Of a stretch of 64,000 nucleotides of DNA, positions 59,618-64,000 are shown in pieces. This stretch comes from Bacteroidales bacterium UBA3743 (GTDB lineage Bacteria > Bacteroidota > Bacteroidia > Bacteroidales > Paludibacteraceae). The notes under the pieces were generated by a model. That model did no database searches and was not told the DNA's origin. It saw nothing but the letters and a program-made list of their open reading frames with translations. The position numbers were made by a program, and so were the translations under genes. The stretch's first letter is position 1, and each line of letters opens with the position of its first letter. The stretch is taken from positions 16,942 through 80,941 of the forward strand of contig DFGT01000002.1 of assembly GCA_002371265.1 (NCBI GenBank). The letters are read 5' to 3'.

Positions 59618-59638
59618 GGGCAGGATTCAGACCTGCCC
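59618..59638. repeat. GGGCAGG palindrome
   Basis: GGGCAGG (59618-59624) and CCTGCCC (59632-59638) form a perfect 7-pair hairpin with a 7-base loop, related to the element at 52829-52849. A GGGAG/CTCCC hairpin lies just upstream (about 59575-59595). Confidence 0.7.
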
Positions 59639-59645
59639 GTTGTTT

Positions 59646-61163
59646 TTATTTTATTACAGCCAATGCGGCGTTCAGACGACGCAATGTCTCCTCTTTTCCT
59701 AAAATCTCGATGATGTCGAACATGTGTGGACCACGTGCCGCGCCGATGATTGTGATTCGGAATGAGTTCATCACTGTTCCTGTGTTGTGACCGTTTTTCT
59801 CAATCCAATCCATCACTATCTTCTCCATGTTGGCAGACGTGAAGTCGCTGATGCCTTCGAGAATTTTTCCAAGCTCGGTCATCAATGCTGGGCTCTCTTC
59901 CTTCCAACGTTTTTTGATTGATTTCTCATCGTATTCAGTTGGAGCCTCGAAGAAGAAGTTTGTCTCCTCCCATAGGTCTGCCACGAATGATATTCTTGTC
60001 TTCACCATTCCGACGATGCGTTCAAGTGTGGCGTCTGCGATCTCATAACCTTTCTCCTTAAGAAGTGGCTTGTACATTGCGGCAAGTTCGGCGTCGCTCT
60101 TCTTGATGATATATTCGTGGTTGAACCATTTTGCCTTTTCGTAGTCGAATCTTGCACCCGACTTGCTTACGTGACCAAGGTCGAAAAGCTCTGTAAGCTC
60201 CTCTACTGTGAACAAATCTCTGTCGAGACCTGGGTTCCATCCAAGCAAAGCAAGGAAGTTGACGACAGCCTCTGGCAAGTAGCCGCTCTCACGGTATCCG
60301 CTCGACACTTCATTTGTCTTTGGATCCACCCAACGTAGTGGGAATACTGGGAATCCAAGTTTATCGCCGTCACGTTTGCTCAACTTTCCATTTCCTACTG
60401 GCTTAAGAAGCAAAGGCAAGTGGGCGAATCTTGGCATTGTGTCCTGCCATCCGAAATAGCGGTACAGCAACACGTGAAGTGGAGCAGATGGCAACCACTC
60501 CTCACCACGGATCACATGAGTCACCTCCATCAGGTGGTCGTCGACGATATTGGCCAAGTGGTATGTAGGAAGATCGTCGGCCGACTTGTATAGCACTTTG
60601 TCGTCCAATACGTTAGAGTTGATTGTGACTTTGCCGCGAACCATATCGTCGATCACGATATCCTCGTTTGGCTCAACCTTCGCGCGGACTACATATTTTT
60701 CGCCTGCCGCAATCTTTGCCTTCACTTCGTCCTCGCTCATAGTAAGTGAGTTCTTACCCATAGAACGAGTCTTCGCATCATACTGGAAATTTGGAATCTC
60801 AGCACGAAGTTTCTCAAGCTCTTCAGGAGTGTCGAATGCGATGTAGGCATTGCCACTCTTCAATAGAATGTCTACATATTTGCGGTAGATGTCTCTACGC
60901 TCGCTCTGACGGTATGGAGCGTGGTCGCCGCCGATTCCAACACCTTCGTCGAACTTGATGCCAAGCCATTTGAACGATTCTATGATATACTCTTCAGCAC
61001 CAGGTACAAAACGTGTGCTGTCGGTATCCTCGATTCTTAGCAACAAATCGCCGCCATGCTTCTTGGCAAACAAATAATTGTATAGGCATGTGCGCACTCC
61101 ACCGATGTGAAGCGCACCTGTTGGACTCGGTGCAAAACGCACTCTTACTTTTCTATCTGACAT
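59646..61163 (-). CDS. gltX: Glutamyl-tRNA synthetase
   Basis: Class I synthetase that charges tRNA-Glu. The 505-residue protein opens with VRVRFAPSPTGALHIGGVRTCLYNYLFAKK, where HIGG (19-22) is the HIGH counterpart. The KMSKS counterpart KLSKRDGDK is near residue 261. Other landmarks are LLRIEDTDSTR, VIRGEEWLPSAPLHVLLY and the helical anticodon-binding C-terminal domain. Length and order are normal for bacterial GluRS. The TPR gene at 61265 is divergent from it. Its start is at ATG 61163. Confidence 0.97.
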   Translation of the reverse strand: MSDRKVRVRFAPSPTGALHIGGVRTCLYNYLFAKKHGGDLLLRIEDTDSTRFVPGAEEYIIESFKWLGIKFDEGVGIGGDHAPYRQSERRDIYRKYVDILLKSGNAYIAFDTPEELEKLRAEIPNFQYDAKTRSMGKNSLTMSEDEVKAKIAAGEKYVVRAKVEPNEDIVIDDMVRGKVTINSNVLDDKVLYKSADDLPTYHLANIVDDHLMEVTHVIRGEEWLPSAPLHVLLYRYFGWQDTMPRFAHLPLLLKPVGNGKLSKRDGDKLGFPVFPLRWVDPKTNEVSSGYRESGYLPEAVVNFLALLGWNPGLDRDLFTVEELTELFDLGHVSKSGARFDYEKAKWFNHEYIIKKSDAELAAMYKPLLKEKGYEIADATLERIVGMVKTRISFVADLWEETNFFFEAPTEYDEKSIKKRWKEESPALMTELGKILEGISDFTSANMEKIVMDWIEKNGHNTGTVMNSFRITIIGAARGPHMFDIIEILGKEETLRRLNAALAVIK

Positions 61164-61232
61164 TTAAATCTAAATTACAATTTGAATTTTCATGCAAATA
61201 TATTGCTTTTTTCCCGTTTCGTAATTTTTTTG

Positions 61233-61240
61233 TAGATTTG
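61233..61240 (+). promoter_or_regulatory. -7 element of the TPR gene
   Basis: TAGATTTG matches the Bacteroidetes -7 consensus 24 bases before ATG 61265. No good -33 is visible at the correct distance. Confidence 0.5.
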
Positions 61241-61264
61241 CATCATAAAAAATCTTCTTTTTTT

Positions 61265-63247
61265 ATGCATTTGTATCGCTTTTACGTAAAATATCTCTCA
61301 ATTGCATTGATCCTGATTTCAATTTTGCTGCCGGTTCAGCATGCAAAATCGCAGATCAACACCGACCGTGTGATGTCGATAGGAAAGAATGCTCTCTATT
61401 TTGAGGACTATGTTTTGGCTATGCAATATTTTAATGTCGTGATTGGTGCGAAACCCTATCTTGCCGAACCATATTTCTGTCGAGCGGTAGCCAAAATCAA
61501 TCTTGAGGATTATGTAGGAGCTGACGCGGATTGCTCTTTGGCTCTTGAAAGAAACCCTTTCATTGTGAGCGCTTACCATTGCCGTGGAGTGGCTCGCCTT
61601 AATATCGGGAAATACGAGGATGCGTTGGCTGACTTTGTCAAGGGATTGGAGCTCGACGAGTATAATTCGGCACTCACCACCTGCAAAGGAATCGCTTACG
61701 TGCAGATGAAGAAATATGAAGAGGCTAGGAAGGCTTTCTCAGACGCCCTTCACAAAACGACAAATAAGGGGCCGATTTACATCTATCGAGCAAAATCCAA
61801 CATAATGGCTGGCGACACTGTCGCTGCCTTGGATGATGTGGAGAAATCGTTGGCGTTGGATAAATATGATGCCGACGCGTATGCTTTCCGCGGTATGATC
61901 AGATATCTCAAGAAAGACTTTAAGGATGCTGTGGCAGATTACGATGAGGCTCTTCGTCTTGTTGGCAAACGTGCTGATCTGTATGTCAACCGTGGTATCG
62001 CGCGTTATGAAATGAATGATTTGCAGGGTGCTATGTCCGACTATGACGCTGTGGTGGCTCTCGACGAAGACAATGTGGTGGCAAGATTCAACCGTGGACT
62101 GCTGCGTATGGAGGTGGGCAACTGGAACGGGGCTGAGCAGGATTTCGCTCATGTCATACTTGTGGAGCCGGACAACGATATGGCGATCTACAACCGTGGC
62201 ATCATCCGTAGCCATATCGGCAATTATAAAGGTGCAATTGAGGATTTCACCAACATCATAAATGAATATCCGGATTTCGCTCAGGGATATTACGCTAGGG
62301 CCGAGGCTAAAAGACGTCGACTTGATGAAAAGGGAGCCCGACTCGACTATAACACTGGTTATGTGCTCGAACATAAACAGAAAGAGGAAAAACAGGATAG
62401 TCTGAAGACACGAAAGAAGAAGGACAAGAGTATCAAGAAATACAACCGCTTGATTGCCGCTGATCCCGAAGATGAGCAAAGAAGAGTGGCATACAAGACC
62501 AACTACCGTGGCAAAGTGCAGAACGTGAATGCGGAAATCACTCTGCAGCCTAACTATATCCCGTCTTACTATGCGGATAAAAAAGAGGTGGGCGGTGTGG
62601 CCTACAGCCTGTTTGTCAAGCATGTCGAGCAGACCTACAAACTGCCACGTCAATTGTATCTTGTGACGAATACTGAGAAACTTTCGGAGCGTCAGGTATA
62701 TGAGCATTTTGAGAGTATCAAGCGTGCCGACAGCAAGAATGGATGGGTGGATAAAAACAAGCTTCTTGCCCGTGCACTCGATTATGCGAGTGTGCAGGAT
62801 TATGCCGCCGCCTATGATGATCTGAACGCATATGTCCAGATCGACAAGAACGAACCGTTCGTCTACTTCTTCATCGCGGAAATGCTTGTGATGAAATATA
62901 AGGCGTTGGGCGACGGTGATGAGAATGCTATGATGAAGAGCGCGATTCTTAAACTTGCTCTCGACAATTATGAACTGTGCGAAAGGCTCGCTCCCGACTT
63001 CGCATATTGCTATTATAATGAGGCAAATGTGAGAGTTATGTTAAAAGATTACTCAGAAGCTATTGTAAAATATACAAAAGCATTAACTTTGTCTCCAGAC
63101 TTGGCCGAGGCTTATTTCAATCGTGGCCTGACTTTCATCTACACCAACAAAAATGATGAGGGCATATCAGATTTGAGCAAGGCTGGAGAACGAGGAATTT
63201 ATTCGGCTTACAATGTGATAAAGAGATATTCCGAAAATAAAAAGTGA
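61265..63247 (+). CDS. Exported tetratricopeptide-repeat protein
   Basis: A 660-residue protein. From ATG 61265 there is an export signal (MHLYRFYVKYLSIALILISILLP, cut near HAKS). Residues about 35-380 hold about ten TPR units of 34 residues: for example AEPYFCRAVAKINLEDYVGADADC, VSAYHCRGVARLNIGKYEDALADF and DLYVNRGIARYEMNDLQGAMSDY. A basic linker (KQEEKQDSLKTRKKKDKSIKK-type, about 375-395) and a middle region precede another TPR group at the C-terminus (AYCYYNEANVRVMLKDYSEAIVKY, AEAYFNRGLTFIYTNKNDEG). TPR arrays bind proteins; a periplasmic scaffold is inferred. The earlier in-frame codons read through gltX antisense DNA and were not used. It may be co-transcribed with the gene at 63343. Confidence 0.85.
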   Translation: MHLYRFYVKYLSIALILISILLPVQHAKSQINTDRVMSIGKNALYFEDYVLAMQYFNVVIGAKPYLAEPYFCRAVAKINLEDYVGADADCSLALERNPFIVSAYHCRGVARLNIGKYEDALADFVKGLELDEYNSALTTCKGIAYVQMKKYEEARKAFSDALHKTTNKGPIYIYRAKSNIMAGDTVAALDDVEKSLALDKYDADAYAFRGMIRYLKKDFKDAVADYDEALRLVGKRADLYVNRGIARYEMNDLQGAMSDYDAVVALDEDNVVARFNRGLLRMEVGNWNGAEQDFAHVILVEPDNDMAIYNRGIIRSHIGNYKGAIEDFTNIINEYPDFAQGYYARAEAKRRRLDEKGARLDYNTGYVLEHKQKEEKQDSLKTRKKKDKSIKKYNRLIAADPEDEQRRVAYKTNYRGKVQNVNAEITLQPNYIPSYYADKKEVGGVAYSLFVKHVEQTYKLPRQLYLVTNTEKLSERQVYEHFESIKRADSKNGWVDKNKLLARALDYASVQDYAAAYDDLNAYVQIDKNEPFVYFFIAEMLVMKYKALGDGDENAMMKSAILKLALDNYELCERLAPDFAYCYYNEANVRVMLKDYSEAIVKYTKALTLSPDLAEAYFNRGLTFIYTNKNDEGISDLSKAGERGIYSAYNVIKRYSENKK

Positions 63248-63342
63248 TTTCTCTCGATTGTCTGGTGAGGGATGTGAAGATGGTGATCGAAAGACAATGG
63301 AGATTATTGTAATGTGATATTGTGAAAAGACAAAGTAAGATT

Positions 63343-64000
63343 ATGGTTATTGTGAAGGTGGCATGCATCCTGTGTATGCTGCTGTCGACGTTGCGTCTTT
63401 TGGCTCAGGATTCAATACAGTATAACTACAATCCATTCGTCGTTATTGATTATCTTGACCGGCAGATGAACGAGTCTAAACCAGCCTCGTATGATGCCTT
63501 CAAATATAATCTGCTGAAACAATACGTCTTGGAAAAAGAGTCGCTTGGCGACGAGGTGGCGTACGACTCTCTTTCAAAACGTAGTATGCGATACATATAT
63601 GGAAATGCGTATGGCAGCAGTTCAAATAAATATTCCGGACTTGATGCGATGGAGTCGTCTCTCGACTCTGACAAAGAACTTGATCAGTTGCGTATTGAGA
63701 ATGCCGAACTCAAACGAGAGATCGAGAGACTGGAGTATTATGCCAAGAAGAAAGTTGGCGACAGAATGTCTACCGCAGAGTTGAAGCAGGCCAACCAATG
63801 GGTCGAGAAAATAGTGCAGAAGACGCGAAGAGATGCAGATTCCCTGACTAAGAAACAGATCAAGTGGGACACATTGTATGCTTTGCCTTATTGTGTGGAT
63901 ACAATCAAGAGCATTGTGCTGACTCCATATTTTTCAGATGACACAGTCAAGTCGGTCTACCTGCCTGGCTTAACGATGTTTGAGAAAAAATCACGTCGCT
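63343..64000 (+). CDS. Exported coiled-coil protein, truncated by window end
   Basis: The frame opens at ATG 63343 with MVIVKVACILCMLLSTLRLLAQ, a signal peptide cut before DSIQYNYN, and stays open to the window edge (219 codons). The mature part is helical, with a heptad-like Lys/Glu/Leu stretch (SDKELDQLRIENAELKREIERL, residues about 112-135). Then KKVGDRMSTAELKQANQWVEKIVQKTRRDADSL and, near the edge, a beta-like PYFSDDTVKSVYLPGLTMF. I do not recognise it. It starts 95 bases after the TPR gene in the same direction and may belong to the same operon. Confidence 0.75.
   Translation, partial: MVIVKVACILCMLLSTLRLLAQDSIQYNYNPFVVIDYLDRQMNESKPASYDAFKYNLLKQYVLEKESLGDEVAYDSLSKRSMRYIYGNAYGSSSNKYSGLDAMESSLDSDKELDQLRIENAELKREIERLEYYAKKKVGDRMSTAELKQANQWVEKIVQKTRRDADSLTKKQIKWDTLYALPYCVDTIKSIVLTPYFSDDTVKSVYLPGLTMFEKKSRR

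Noticed and set aside
61739..62707. Long (322-codon) minus-strand frame
   Set aside because: It is antisense to the TPR gene, whose repeat structure is clear; the antisense protein has no recognisable features.
1..64000. tRNA, rRNA, CRISPR, riboswitch or phage genes
   Set aside because: I looked for tRNA T-arm and anticodon patterns, repeat-spacer arrays, known riboswitch cores and phage structural motifs by eye and found none that hold up.

Overview
The window is chromosomal DNA from a member of the Bacteroidales, probably an anaerobic gut or rumen polysaccharide degrader; I cannot name the genus. The evidence is: many promoters of the Bacteroidetes form (TTG, 19-20 bases, TAnnTTTG); several secreted enzymes ending in type IX secretion system (T9SS) sorting domains; a PorP/SprF protein beside a giant type-B-sorted surface protein; a hybrid two-component system of the type that controls glycan use; and housekeeping genes (tyrS, efp, serC-serA, waaA, gltX, a fused DAHP synthase/chorismate mutase) of the kind and order usual in the phylum. 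No rRNA, tRNA, CRISPR array, intact insertion sequence or phage was seen.

Layout. 1-4.7 kb: the 3'-truncated rfbB, tyrS, efp, a TIGR04076-like protein, bcp and a small outer-membrane barrel. 4.7-11.1 kb: a large secreted GH2 beta-galactosidase, a membrane protein and a secreted SGNH/GDSL esterase. 11.5-15.8 kb: a four-gene Phe/Tyr operon (pheA, aminotransferase, aroF-chorismate mutase, tyrA). It is preceded by an unannotated 18-codon leader peptide with 6 Phe and 5 Tyr, and by mutually exclusive antiterminator and terminator hairpins: a textbook attenuator in a phylum where few are described. 16.0-16.3 kb: a strongly structured probable small RNA with its own terminator. 16.4-20.3 kb: an FGE-fold lipoprotein, a membrane-anchored AraC regulator and a Wzx-like flippase. 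20.6-29 kb: a 2018-residue repetitive surface protein with its OmpA-like and PorP/SprF partners. 29-42.4 kb: a VWA lipoprotein, then a minus-strand block with a SGNH esterase, a CE1-CBM-GH5 (mannanase-like) fusion, a hybrid two-component regulator, an MFS transporter and a CotH protein. It looks like a small glycan-use locus without SusC/SusD.

42.4-45.9 kb: two membrane TerB/J-domain genes with a kinase-fold gene set between perfect 83-bp direct repeats of the J-domain 3' end. 46-48.1 kb: serA and serC. 48.4-49.8 kb: an RHH/PIN toxin-antitoxin pair and a DUF4160/DUF2442-HTH pair. 49.9-56.6 kb: secreted proteins, including a trypsin-like protease joined to a probable beta-barrel, and a C10 cysteine protease lacking a propeptide whose start overlaps a small lipoprotein gene; that module has been tandemly duplicated and partly deleted. 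57-64 kb: a GH5 lipoprotein, waaA, gltX, a TPR protein and the start of a secreted coiled-coil protein.

The strongest candidates for undescribed biology are the Phe/Tyr leader attenuator (11.47-11.67 kb), the C10 protease/lipoprotein module (53.7-56.7 kb), the repeat-flanked kinase cassette in the J-domain locus (43.7-44.9 kb) and the structured RNA at 16.04-16.32 kb. Families were assigned by reading motifs only; no database search was possible.
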